A model generated the notes under the pieces. That model searched no databases, was not told the DNA's origin, and saw nothing but the letters and a program-made list of their open reading frames with translations. This document shows, in pieces, positions 11,553 through 22,667 of a stretch of DNA of 64,000 nucleotides. Origin of the DNA: Euphorbia lathyris (Eukaryota > Streptophyta > Magnoliopsida > Malpighiales > Euphorbiaceae). The first letter of the stretch is position 1, and the number at the start of each line of letters is the position of its first letter. Made by a program: the position numbers and the translations under genes. The stretch spans positions 105,800,807-105,864,806 of the forward strand of contig NC_088910.1 of the NCBI RefSeq assembly GCF_963576675.1. Reading direction: 5' to 3'.

Positions 11553-14408
11553 ATGACTAAGATTTCAGTAAACATCTCCGGTGCCGGTCACCCTAAGACC
11601 AGTTCCGATGAACCTCCCAAGCATACTGCTCTGCCTGAAACGACTAAGGCCACTACACCGAGCAAAGGCAAAGCTGGCCAAGCCACCTCCTCCAAAGGAA
11701 AGCCGACCAAAGTCAGAACCTACACTAAGGTCTTCGAAGACGTTAGAGAGTGGAAGATAGACTTCTCAAGATGGTTCTCTGAGGCTTTCATAAAAATTTA
11801 GCAACCATTCTGTGAATGGATATCGAAGAATGGATGGACGGAGCTATTCTCTATCAAAGATCCAACTTACCCTGACTTAGTAAGGGAATTCTACCATAAT
11901 CTGCGGGTTGCTGACGATAACCAGGACTACCTAGTAACAGTGGTAAAAGAGAAAACAATCTTTGTCAACCCTACCTACCTTGCCAACTTGCTGAAGTTAA
12001 AGAATGAAGGGACAAAACTAAGGAGAACTGGTGATCATGAAGGAACTGGGTACTTAGCCACCTTCTGCAAGCCCCCTGGCCATTCTGGAGAAATCTCCAG
12101 TTCCTCAATGGGCCAGCACCAAAAGATGGCACACTACCTGCTGACCAATTACATCTACCCTAAGATTAATTGCACCAGCTCAGCGACAAACTTCGAGCAA
12201 TGCTTCATATGGCATATGCTGACCTACAAGCCCATCAATATGCCAGTTTTCTTGATTGCTGGCTTCCAAAGGAGCACTGGCACCTTAAGGCTGGGCTCAC
12301 TCATTACCAGAATCCTCATAGACCATCAGATTGACCTAACCGAGGAAACTGAGGCCCAAGGTTCTGAGATCACAGCTGTTGCGCTGCGTGCCTTGAAGTT
12401 TAACCGACCGATTAAGAAAGCTAAAGGTGGTTATCAGCCTGCTGAGGAAACTGTCCCAAAGAAGGACATAAGAACAAAGGCTCCAGCTGGCCGCAAAAGG
12501 AAAGCTGTTGGGACTCCTTCAAAAGATGCTGAGTCTCCAGCCAATAAGCTGAAGTCAGTTGCTCAAAAAGGTCAGGAGAGACCTAAGTCAGCTGAGAAGA
12601 GAAGCATGCAAGATGAGCCTGAAGAAAGAATGAATGTTGATGAGCAACCTCTGAAGAAGAAGAAGTCTTCAGAGCTGACCCCTATTGATGCTATCCCCAC
12701 TGACATCATTGTTCCTGGTGATTCTCACTTCACACAATGTCAGGGAACTGAAGCTGAGCGTCAAGAAGACGATGTGCAACTGGATGATCACTTCATCACT
12801 CAGGTGGAAGAAGAATTAGATAATGAAGATCAGGATGATGATGAAGCAGAAGAAGGAGAAGACAGTGGTCAGGATGACACTGAGGAGACAGCCAGTGAAG
12901 AGGAAGCTGTTGACCCAACTAATACTGAGTTGGCTGCAGAAGAAGAACAAGAACAAACTGACCAGCCCAATGCTGATCAAGAAGAGACTTCTCCTCCTCA
13001 CTCAGTAGAGTCTATCCCTGCTGACATTCCTCCTCCTCCTCGAAGAAGAAGACTAGTAAAGGCAAGTCAGACAACTGTCAATGACCTTCTAGTCCAGAAG
13101 CCGACCAAAGACCCTTCTACACTTAAGCTAAAGTTTTTCAGGAAACAAACTTCTGCGACTACACCAGTTTCTCTTGAAAAGCAAGCCTCTGTTTCTTCAC
13201 AACAGTTACAAGCCGACTTGAATGCTTCTACAAACCCTTCAAGCCAAATCGAGCAAGTTCTTGCTAATGCTGATGCTCCAAGCACTGTGCTGACTAAGGA
13301 AATTCCTGCCCCTGTCAGCACTGAACTCATTCAGCCTACTTTTACAACAAAAATCATTCATGCCGATCCATCATCTCTACAAGATAACCAAATGCAGATT
13401 GACAACCCCCTTCTAGTCACTGACCATGTCGTACCTGAGAAAAATCCTACTCCTCCATCAACTGGTCACACTGAGGAAACTCGGCAAACTGAAGAAGGAT
13501 CACTCAGCTATATGCATGCCACCGAGTCTGGTAGTCAACTCATCAACTCGGTGCAGTCATTAATCAAGGATCTTCATCAAACTGCTGAACCTACTGCTGG
13601 GTCTACCAACAATGAGTCAACTCAGCTGTCCCAAGTCACTCAACTTTTAAATGAAGTTAAGGGACTGAAGGATCTGCTAAGTGTTATGATCTCCATTCAA
13701 ACACAACAGCCCAAGCAGGACTCAATAACGAAGCTGGCTGAGATCCAACTGACAATGGCTCAATATCTCAACACTCTTCAAGAGCAATTCCAAACCTTGT
13801 CAACTTCGAACTCTCAATATGCCACTTCTGCTGAAGTTAAGATGTTATTTGCCCAGCTTCACACTGAGCAAAACAAGACCAACCATCAGCTGGCTTCTTA
13901 CTCTCAATGCTCGGTGGAGCAAATTAGTGAAGCCGTTCGTTTGCTGAACTTAAATAAGCAAGAGATGGACACTGACCAGATGAAGCAGAATGAGATACTG
14001 GTCACTACCCAAAAGACCTTCACCCATGTGCGTCATTACAATATCCAGCGTCAATATTATGACTCAACCTTGCTGAAGATATTTCATCAAGTTTTTGCTG
14101 CACTATCTGACACAATTACTTGGGTGGGTAAATCTCAAGCCTATATACTGAGCATGCTCAGTGCAACTGAACTCGGTATACCTCAAGAGGTCTTGGATGA
14201 AGGCGTTGTTGTCTTCTACGGCATCAATGAAAGCGCCGACAAGCTTAAGGAGTTATCCAGCACACTGACCAACGCAGTCTTAACCGACTCCTTTAGAATC
14301 CCTCCTCCTCATGATGCTGACAAAACGGGGGAGAAAGAACAAGCTAGAACTCAGCAGGAGGCTGCTAGAAGTAGTCAGTCCAAGCAAAAGAAGAAGAAAT
14401 GGATATAG
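11553..14408 (+). pseudogene. 3' ORF of element A, second copy (env-position ORF)
   Basis: A 952-codon frame with a single TAG at 11799-11801. Residues about 60-290 form the conserved folded part: REWKIDFSRWFS, PFCEWISKNGW, YPDLVREFYHNLRVADDN, KMAHYLLTNYIYPKIN, FEQCFIWHMLTYKPINMPVFLI and GFQRSTGTLRLGSLI. This resembles the domain called 'putative plant transposon protein' in plant retroelement ORFs. Basic then acidic low-complexity regions follow (SGQDDTEETASEEE), then a Gln/Leu-rich C-terminus likely to be coiled coil (VTQLLNEVKGLKDLL). No signal peptide or membrane segment is evident, so the label 'env-like', used for Sirevirus ORFs in this place, is positional only. The homologue in element C is 29649-32678. 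Confidence 0.82.
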
Positions 14409-14909
14409 GCTAACTCAGTCTTGTTCTTTACTTTGTACCTTTTGCTTGTCTTTCTTGCTGTATAAGCTGACTACTTTATTTCAATACAATACTTGCATCT
14501 TTTATCCAACCTTGAATTATTTTATATGATGCTGAGTATTATGTTATTATGTATCTTCAAAAACATCAACTGTGCTTACTGTCTATAATATTTGTTGATT
14601 GTACGCTATGCTGATAAAATGTTTGACATTATCTTGTATGTTTATTAAACACTGTCTCATAAGACCCATTGAACTATAAAATACTCAGCGCCCTCTGAAT
14701 GTTAAATCTTCCGCTTAACACTGAGTAAAATAGAATATATTCCATGAGCTGACCTATGCCTAAAAACTGACCTTAGACTTACTCGATTAAACCTTAAAGT
14801 GTTTAGTCAGTAGCTCAACCCTTACGGGGGAGTCTGCTAAGTAATATTAGGTCAACTATCATGGGGGAGCTCAACACTGAGTTCCTCGCTGAATAGTTTT
14901 GCCAACATC
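14409..14909 (+). other. 3' noncoding region of element A
   Basis: About 500 bases with no coding content between the 3' ORF and the polypurine tract. It is rich in CTGAGTA/CTGACC motifs and has GGGGGAG stretches at about 14826 and 14862 that resemble extra polypurine tracts. Confidence 0.6.
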
Positions 14910-14923
14910 AAAATGGGGGAGTT
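14910..14923 (+). other. Polypurine tract of element A
   Basis: AAAATGGGGGAG plus TTT abuts the LTR start TGTTGAAA. This is the typical plus-strand primer position. Confidence 0.8.
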
Positions 14924-16265
14924 TGTTGAAACACCTTTCCACATGATTTTGATTTGACAAAATTATTTAAGTACAATTAAATATATTCTAAACACACTAA
15001 GTTTAAATGCTTTGATTTATTATACTAATGTGTTTGTTCAATGTTGAGTTAAATTTTTTATAAGACATAAAGACTAAAAGGCTTAAAGCCCAATACGGAA
15101 GTCAAAGCCCAAGTCAAACAGATCAAGACCACTCGGTCCGCGTGTGCAAAACGCTGCCGTTGTGTACAAAACGCAACTCAGCGAGAGAAGGTTCGAGAAG
15201 ACCTTCGTTGAACAACTTCGGAACGAAGTTGCTGAGTTGTATCGACAAAGAGTACAAGACAGCAGCTGAGCAAGAACAACTTCATGAAAAGTATTTCTAC
15301 TTTGGGTAAAGTTCAGAAGACACAGAAAGCTGTCTAGTTGACCTTACCATAAATGGAGAGACATTCTGTCGGACTGACTAGAAGCTGCTCAGCACTGACC
15401 GAAGACAGAAGATACTTGAATCTGATTGGCCGAGAGCACTGAGCAGGACTGAGTGACAACGACAGGAACCCGTTTCCCTCCAACGGTTATTTCGAAATTC
15501 GAAATGACTGATGCCTTAGACGTCTCTATAAATAGGGCCTTTCAGTTGCTTCATTCAACACAGAACTATATCAAGCCATTACGCTGACCAAAATTCTACT
15601 CAAAGTTCTGTGAGAAAAAACAAAGCAAATACTTACACCAAATTATATATCTTTCGTGTAAAAGTCTAGAGTGATTATTCAATCATCTAAGGTGTCTTAG
15701 CAATTGTTGTTTAGGACAAATCTTTATCATTTCTAGAGATTAGAAAGGAGAGGCTGAGTACTCGGTTATAGTACTCAACGAGAGATTAGGAGTGAGTAGA
15801 GGTATAGAGGAAGGTACTCTTGTTATACTCAGCTTCTAAGTTGTAAAAGGTTTGATGTTCTACCGTTAAAGAGCTCAGTAGAGAATTCGAAAGCTCGAAA
15901 CGTGTTCCGGGGATAGGACGTAGGCTTAGAGGCCGAACCTGGATAAATCTGCTGAGTAACATCTTTCTAACCTTAAACTCCTTAATATATATATTGCTTG
16001 CTTAAACAAAACTGACCAAGTAAAGAGGTCACGCTGAGTTGTGTTGTATTTAGTATCTGAGTTCAGGAATAGACTCAAGTGCTATCTCCTGACTCAAAGA
16101 AAGAAGCTGACTTAGTCACCAGTTGACTAAGCTAGTGTCTTAATTTACTCAGCGCGCTGTGTAATCCTTTTTCAAAGAAAAAGAAGTCAGCCTTAACGTA
16201 TTAAAATTTTAAATAGTTCTGATCCCCCCCTTGGAACTAACTTGTTACGTTATAAGGGACCAACA
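14924..16265 (+). repeat. 3' LTR of element A
   Basis: 1342 bp, from TGTTGAAACACC to GGGACCAACA, followed by the TSD CAAGT at 16266-16270. TATA box TATAAATA is at 15527-15534. It differs from the 5' LTR at scattered positions and by 14 extra bases near 15137. Confidence 0.93.
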
Positions 16266-17600
16266 CAAGTGGCCAGCGCCCACGCGCCGTCTGCGCTCCC
16301 AACGACAACCGCGACTCATGTCCAACCCGCGAGCCATCTCCCTTCCGTGGCTCCTGTACAACTCGCGCAAGAACCTTTAGCGACAGCAGCTCGTGATCAG
16401 CGGTTTGTGCAAACCGCGATGCTACCAACAGCGACAATGTCCGCCGCTAACGCTGCGGTGCTAGCCGCAATTGCGGCATATCATGTGGCCGTTTTGCCTT
16501 CACGGAATCAACAACTTCCGGTTCAGCAGCCATCTATTCAATCGCAACAATCCTCGACTCCTCCAACTCTATTTTCTCCATTAGTTCTTGCTGCCCTAGC
16601 AGCATATCAGGCAGCTGAAGCCAATAACAAACATCAGGTTATTTCTGAATCTAATACTTCACCGTTTTGTTACAATACTCAATTAACCCATGATCCCTCA
16701 CCATCTTTCTTCTCAAATTCGTTTCACAATACTGTTGATGCACCGTCAAACAATGTTAGACACAATTTTATTTCCTCCTCCATCCCTCATACTACAAACA
16801 ATCCTGTCCATCCAGAACCTATCTCCACTCATGTTGAACAACCAAGACAACCACCCACAAATATCAACATTAACATCAAATTAACCCCGCACAACTACAA
16901 AGCATGGAGAATGTCCATAGAATCTACCCTTCAAACCTATCATCTTCTTTCCCACATTCTCAGTTCAACACCACCTCCACCCAAATTTATTCCTAGAACA
17001 GGTTTTGTGACATCAGCTGCGGATTTAATCATAAATCCATCTTTTATTCAATGGGATGATGTAGAAAATGTGGTTAGGACTTTGCTCCTAAATTCCATCA
17101 CCGAAGAGGTGTTTTCTGAGATTGCATATCTCAAATACTCACATGATATTTGGCTAGCTTTAGAAGATGCCTACGGGCTTATTACAGGTAGCAAGCAGTT
17201 TCAGATGGGAGTCGAACTGCATGAGCTTGAGCAAGGGGGAATGTCAGTCACTACGTATATGCAAAAAGTGAAATCCATCCTTGATGATCTGGCTGCATCA
17301 GGGAATCCTTACCCTCGACATCTACTACCGTTAGTTCTTTACAAGGGTTTAGGAGAAGAGTATCGCTCCACTGTCCAGAATCTTGTAACTCAGCGCGGTA
17401 CAAACATCAATTGTCAAGAGATTTTGCACAGTTTGAAAACAGTTGAGGGCATTATTCAATCAACCAGAAAAGACAACTCTGCTTCAAACCGATGGTGTAT
17501 CAGCACATCGGGAGGCCAATGTGTCCACCATGGAAACAAATCAAGCAAAGAAGCAGAATCCAAAGAAGAGAAGAAGTGGCAAGTGCTACAATTGTGGTGA
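16266..17600 (+). pseudogene. Copia B gag, 3' part (UBN2-like capsid region)
   Basis: This continues the alanine-rich gag after element A, starting at the second CAAGT copy in the matching frame. After another Ala-rich unit (near 16440-16620) comes a copia gag core: NIKLTPHNYKAWRMSIESTL, then ITEEVFSEIAYLKYSHDIWLALEDAYG and LHELEQGGMSVTTYMQKVKSI. This is typical of plant copia capsid-like (UBN2/DUF4219) regions that package RNA. The frame stops at 17600, but the CCHC knuckle lies in another frame that overlaps from 17443. A single frameshift near 17460-17490 therefore separates capsid from nucleocapsid. The shift could be decay rather than programmed frameshifting; no slippery site was identified. 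Confidence 0.8.
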
Positions 17601-19173
17601 TCCAAGTCACTGGGCTGATAAGTGCAAAAGACCAAAGAATAATTCAAGAGCACACTACAATCCTGGACCACAAGCGCACATGGCATGGCAACAACCACCA
17701 AATCCATTCATGGGTCCCAATCAGCCGTGGTATCCAGACACAGGAGCAACTAATCACATGACGGCAAATCCGATTCAACTTCATCAAATGCAGCCATATC
17801 CAGGATATGATACAGTTCAGTTTGGCAATGGTCAAGGTTTGCAAATTTCTCACTTTGGAAATTCAAATATCAATAATTTGAAAATTAATGATGCCCTACT
17901 TGTTCCTAAGCTTACCAAATCTTTACTATCTGTTCAAAAATTTACCCGTGACAACTCATGTTTCTTTGAATTTTGGCCTAACCATTTTCTTGTGAAGGAC
18001 CAAACAACTGGGGAAATCCTGTTACGGGGCCCGAGTAAAGATAGGCTTTATGTGCTTACACCCACCCTGAAGGAGGTGCTAGTTGGAGAGAAGGTGTCTT
18101 TTGAAAGGTGGCATGCACGGCTTGGACATTGTCAGAATCAGACAGTCAGCTCAGTTCTCAAAGGAAACAATCTATCCTCTTCAAAATCAGTTAGCAATTG
18201 TTATTTCTGTCCATTGGGCAAGCTTGCTAGAAGCCCTTTACCCTCTATTAGTCGCTCTAGCACATTTATTTTTGAGAACTTACATCTGGATGTTTGGGGG
18301 CCAGCTCTAGTTGTTTCTTGTCTTGGTCACCGTTATTTTTTAATAATCATTGATGAATTCACTAGATTTGGATGGGTTTTCTGTTTAAAGAATAAGAGTG
18401 ATGTTTTTTCAACCTTCTGTGATTTTTATGCCATGATCTCTAATCAGTATAGTGCAAGGGTTAAGAATATTTACTCAGATCTTGGGGGAGAGTTCCAAAA
18501 ACTACAACCTTTTTTCAAACGACATGGCATTATACACAAAAGTGCATGCCCTCACACTCATGCACAAAATGGTATAGCTGAGAGAAAAATTAGACATGTC
18601 GTTGACACCTACCTTACTTTATTAGCCAATGCAGCTTTACCTCTCAAATTCTGGAACTATGTCATGATACACAGCATTAGGCTAATCAACTACTTACCCA
18701 CCAAAATACTGAACAACAATTCACCCTATTTCTTGTTCTACAAGAAACAGCCTGCCTATAAGGCATTACACATCTTTGGCAGTGGTATCTATCCTCTTCT
18801 TCGTCCATACAACCAGCACAAATTTGATTTTCGTTCCAAGCTATGTGTCTACCTTGGTCCATCAGAAAATCATTCTGGGGATATTTGTCTTGAGTATGCC
18901 ACCGGACGCATATACATCTGCAAATTTGTGCAGCATGATGAAGAAGTATTTCCTGCATCTGTAGTCACTGCATCATCACCTTCATCTAGCAACTCGGGGG
19001 TAAGCATATCATGTCAACTACCATCTTTACTCAGCCCGTATCCAAGTAATTTCTCTAATCCTAATCCTATATTGTCTACTTCTAACTTAGTTCCATGCTC
19101 CCAACCCAACACACCTGTCCACTATAGACCTCATCCTGGTACCCCAATTACCCCCCTGACTTTGAAGCCATAA
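17443..19173 (+). pseudogene. Copia B nucleocapsid, protease and integrase
   Basis: The frame encodes a CCHC zinc knuckle (CYNCGDPSHWADKC), then the aspartic protease motif DTGATNHMT. A GAG-pre-integrase HHCC region follows (RWHARLGHC ... CYFCPLGK). The integrase core has D in HLDVWGPA, D in IYSDLGGEF and E in HAQNGIAERK. A stop at 19171-19173 and a frame change separate it from the RT. The protease active site DTGA looks intact. In a live element this part would cleave the polyprotein and join cDNA to the chromosome. Here it cannot form one polyprotein with RT. The start given is the first Met of the open frame, not a biological start. Confidence 0.85.
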
Positions 19174-21059
19174 ACACTGCTCCACTAGCTCCACGTCAAT
19201 GTTTGTCACCAGTGGTCACTGCTGCATCAACACCTGTTGCTCAGAATGATCCTAGCACACCAGTTGATGTTGTGAACATCACCACACCAGAAGTACAGAA
19301 TGCAGTACCTCATGAAGAGAACATCTTGCCACAAACAGAGTCTCCTCCTCCTGAAACTGCACCACCTGCTCCTGTTCCAACTGTAAGGCCCAGACCTTGC
19401 AATGCACTGCTAATTGGTCCACGTCAACATTATATGCAGCTTCGACAGTCGTCTCTTCACTCAAGAGGACGGTTTGAGGGACTTTTAGCTACACATCCAA
19501 ATGGCACAGTGGATCCCACATGCTTCAGTAAAGCCAACAAACAACCTGAATGGCGTACAACAATGTCTACAGAGATTCAAGCTCTTCTGGACAATGGCAC
19601 CTGGCAACTTGTATCGAGACCACATTATCAGCATGTCATCACCTCCAGGTGGCTCTTTCGTACAAAGAAGAAGTCTAATGGAACCATAGATCGTCACAAA
19701 GCCCGGTTGGTAGCAAGAGGATTCACTCAAAAAGCTAGGATTGACTACAAAGAAACATTCAGTCCAGTAATCAAAGCTACAACCATTAGGTCTGTCTTTG
19801 CCATTGCAGCAGCAAACAACTGGTTCATCAATCAACTGGATGTCTCTAATGCATTTCTTCATGGAAACTTTTCAGAGACAATATATATAGAACAACCGCA
19901 GGGTTTTCGGGATAGTGACCGGCCAGATCATGTTTGTCTTCTCAAAAAGAGTCTTTACGGATTAAAGCAAGCACCATGAGAATGGTTCACACGCCTTCGA
20001 ACATTCCTCCTCTCCATTGGGTACAAAATGTCACAGGCTGACAACTCTCTGTTCATCAGACGCACCGACACTGAAAAGACTTACATTTTGTGCTATGTTG
20101 ATGATATAATCATAACAGGCAACCACCCTGCACACATCACCAACACCATTGCAGCCATTGAACATGAGTTTCCCATTCACAACCTTGGCAAGGCAGAATA
20201 CTTTCTCGGCATTGAGATCAAATATGAGAAAGATGGCATTCACATGTGTCAGGCCAAGTATGTGGCTGACATCCTAGATAGAGTAAAGATGATTGACTCC
20301 AAGCCCACACTAACGTCCATGGCCACCACGCCAACACTTTCAAAGGAGCTAGGCACCAGCTTAACCTCTGGAGATGAATATCGAAGCATTGTGGGAGCAC
20401 TTCAATATCTAACATTCACTCGTCTTGACATTGCATTTGCAGTTAACAAATTATGTCAGTTTCTGCACTGTCTGACTGATGAGCACTGGAAAGGAGTTAA
20501 GAGGGTCTTACGCTATATTCGGGGTACATCAGACTTTGGCTTAGTCATGTCCGTCCAACCGATACAGCACATCCATTGTTACTCAAATAGTGATTGGGGT
20601 GGGTGCCCTGATGATTGACGATCCACGGGTGCCTTCTGTGTCTACCTTGGATCCAGCATTGTATCGTGGCAGACCCGCAAGCAATCCACAATAGCCAGAT
20701 CCTCAACAGAAAGTGAATACAAGGCAGTGGAAAATGCCACAGCAGAACTTCTATGGCTTAAATCTCTTCTCTCGGATCTTGGATTTCCCTTACCCACCCC
20801 GGTTCAGCTATGGTGTGACAATGTTGGAGCAATTTATCTCACCTCCAATCTAGTCTTTCATGCCCGTACGAAGCACATTGAGCTAGATTATCATTTTGTT
20901 CGTGAACAAGTTCACAAAGGTTTTCTCAATGTCAAATTCATTCCTACCGATGATCAGGTTGCAGTCATACTCACCAAGCCGCTAGCTCCGGCTCGCTTCA
21001 CGATGTTACGCTCCCGCCTCTTTGTTCGTGCCCGCCATCGGCTTGAGGGGGGGTGTTAG
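19174..21059 (+). pseudogene. Copia B reverse transcriptase and RNase H
   Basis: One frame (open from about 19203) encodes copia RT: WQLVSRP...[43 protein letters not shown] and the catalytic YVDDIIITG. RNase H follows (SNSDWGG, SSTESEYKAVENATAELLWL, DNVGAIYL, HIELDYHFVRE). TGA stops at 19977-19979 and 20616-20618 both sit where CGA (Arg) is expected, consistent with deamination of methylated C. The last codons overlap the polypurine tract, and the TAG stop at 21057-21059 lies inside the LTR start. The catalytic residues persist, but the frame is dead. Confidence 0.88.
21044..21053 (+). other. Polypurine tract of copia B
   Basis: A purine run (TGAGGGGGGG) directly precedes the LTR start TGTTAGAG. 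It is the expected plus-strand priming site and overlaps the last codons of the RNase H frame. Confidence 0.75.
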
Positions 21060-21312
21060 AGATAATGTTCCTATTATCTCTATAAATAGATTCTTATCTA
21101 GTTAGAGTTTCAATTTTTCTATAACCCTAGCTAGGTAGAGTTCTAATACGGTTATACTTGTGTATTGTATTCCTATACAAACTACTATTGGCTCACTATA
21201 AATACAAGGCCTCTTAGCCATAATCACTAAGGTGATTCAAACCATTAATTGTGTTATTACTTATCTCTCTCTATCTCCATAATCTTTCATATATCAAACT
21301 ATACATTCAACA
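21054..21312 (+). repeat. 3' LTR of copia B (right edge uncertain)
   Basis: The LTR begins TGTTAGAGATAATG straight after the polypurine tract. It contains a TATA box (TATAAATA, 21197-21204). A likely CA end is near 21312 (ATTCAACA), but the 5' LTR is outside the window, so neither the end nor a target duplication can be verified. Confidence 0.6.
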
Positions 21313-21976
21313 TCCATTACTTACTATTCAACCAATGCTACATGAAAGTTGTTCCTTTTTTATATACCTTTGCCTGTTTACTTCAAGTTATAATCGTGTT
21401 AAAACTTAAACTATTTTATTTAAGGCCTTTTGAACTTTAACTCTTAATGCTAAAATTACTTTTGCAAGCTTAAAATTTGTTTGTAAGTTTTTCATCACTA
21501 AGTTACTATCTAAATAAATAGTTTAGACATACTTGCTATATTTTCAACTCATTGATTTTGCCCGATTCTGTCCTGAAGCAAAGAGAGAGTATCCATCTAG
21601 TACAATATAAGCCCACTACTTCGATACCCAATAGTCTAATTAGACTTCATCTTATTTGATACTAGGAATAAAACCCTCCCTTTGCTTCGGTTCATTTATT
21701 TTTTTAATATTAGATACGTGAATCGAAACAATATATATTTATTATTATATTGAAAAACAAAGTTGTTATATATGTAAATTAAGGCAGGATAACATGACGA
21801 GACAATAAAATGCTAGTTTAACAAACTGTTTATTCTTTCGGACAAAAACTATATCCTTGTTATGAATTTAACTGAACTGTTGTTTCAAAAAGTGATAGTC
21901 ACCCAATAGGTTTTGATATGGTCCATCAATTATGGTTATATAATCCCATGGATAGTTGTTGATGAGTTTGCCTTAC
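21313..21976. other. AT-rich DNA without recognisable genes
   Basis: No supported coding region or RNA gene. A stretch near 21650-21690 (ACTAGGAATAAAACCC...CTTTGCTTCGG) loosely resembles the candidate Helitron end near 60953, but no hairpin of the same quality is seen. Confidence 0.4.
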
Positions 21977-22319
21977 CGTTATAAGTTTGGCAATGTTGGA
22001 ATCAAGTATTTCAATATCATGCGAGCTTTATAGTGATTTTAAGATTTTGAAGCATGCTCGATTTATTACATCAGTGTCACTTGTTGAGCTTGTCCCGTTA
22101 AGATCCACAAAATGCTTTTGGTCACGATTATATTTGTGTAATACACGACAAACAAAATTCCATTGAACATGATCATCAAAGTGTATGATTGCAGGTGGAA
22201 AGTTCAATTCATTCATAACAAATTTGAGAAGACTCTTAAGTGAAGGATGTATTGTTTGCATATGAGAAATGAAATAAACTATATCATGACAAAGGGAAAG
22301 ATTTATATGTAATGGAAAC
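21977..22319 (-). pseudogene. Probable exon fragment of an unrecognised gene
   Basis: On the minus strand a frame from 22321 reads LCHDIVYFISHMQ ... IIHFDDHVQWNFVCRVLHKY ... DVINRACFKILKSL. After one TAA it continues IEILDSNIAKLI up to a good donor (ACG|GTAAGG) at 21977/21976. The amino-acid composition looks coding, suggestive of a helical-repeat protein, but I do not recognise the family. A MULE-type element sits immediately upstream (TSD 22321-22329). The nonsense codon and disruption suggest a dead gene piece. Confidence 0.35.
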
Positions 22320-22667
22320 ATAAAAATATGGCTTAATACATCATTTGCCCCCTAAACTTCTCTAAAAAGGTTGATTGGCCTTCTGAACTTTCAGAGTGTC
22401 CCGATAGCTCCCTAAACTTGTATAAAATCTTCAATTAGCCCCCTAAACTTGTATAAAATATAATCAATTAATCACTCAGTTGCAAAAAAAAAGAGTAAGC
22501 TGCATGTGGAAGATGTATTGTACGTGCCTTAGAATGTTATTACATAATTCACGAAATAAATTAAAACATATTAAAACAGAAGTTCTTACTTGTTCAACTA
22601 TAGAACCTGTCTTCTCTAATATTAGAATCGCATACCTTGTTTTTACTTTTTTAAGACGTGTACAACA

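Larger units (their letters stand above)
7102..14412 (+). repeat. Internal tandem duplication of element A (two units)
   Basis: Unit 1 is 7102-10167 and unit 2 is 10168-14412. Both run from ACTGAGTTTGAAATGTCAATGATG (late RT) through RNase H, spacer and 3' ORF to GATATAGGCTAACT. The junction at 10168-10173 (ACTGAG) shares short homology with both parents: AACTCAG at 14412 and GACTGAG at 7101. Unit 1 is shorter because of its 153-bp and 1039-bp losses; otherwise the units differ by scattered single bases. Confidence 0.9.
615..16265 (+). mobile_element. Sirevirus-like Ty1/copia element A with internal duplication
   Basis: A complete LTR element: 5' LTR 615-1947, primer site 1950-1961, polypurine tract before 14924, 3' LTR 14924-16265, TSD CAAGT at 610-614 and 16266-16270. 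The two LTRs are nearly identical apart from scattered changes and a 14-bp gap in the 5' copy. Internally: gag-pol 2010-4741, an inserted foreign LTR 4769-6812, an RT remnant and RNase H 6813-7827, a broken 3' ORF 8335-10157, a second copy of RT C-terminus/RNase H 10168-11046, and a fuller 3' ORF 11553-14408. An extra large ORF after pol, LTRs above 1.3 kb and the gag type (RPPLFFGSNYTFWKN) fit the Sirevirus/Maximus lineage; lineage assignment is from family knowledge. Confidence 0.92.
1..21312 (+). mobile_element. Ty1/copia retrotransposon B, interrupted by element A
   Basis: This element's 5' end lies outside the window. It occupies 1-614 and 16266 to about 21312. The domain order gag, CCHC knuckle, protease, integrase, RT, RNase H is the copia order. 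Joining the flanks of element A restores one gag reading frame at the 5-bp duplication CAAGT (610-614 and 16266-16270), which shows that A landed in B. The coding region is broken by an in-frame stop at 388-390, frameshifts near 17460-17490 and 19170-19200, and TGA stops at 19977 and 20616. It is therefore a dead copy. It ends in a G-run polypurine tract followed by an LTR starting TGTTAGAG. It is not closely related to elements A and C: its gag, integrase and LTR differ. Confidence 0.9.
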
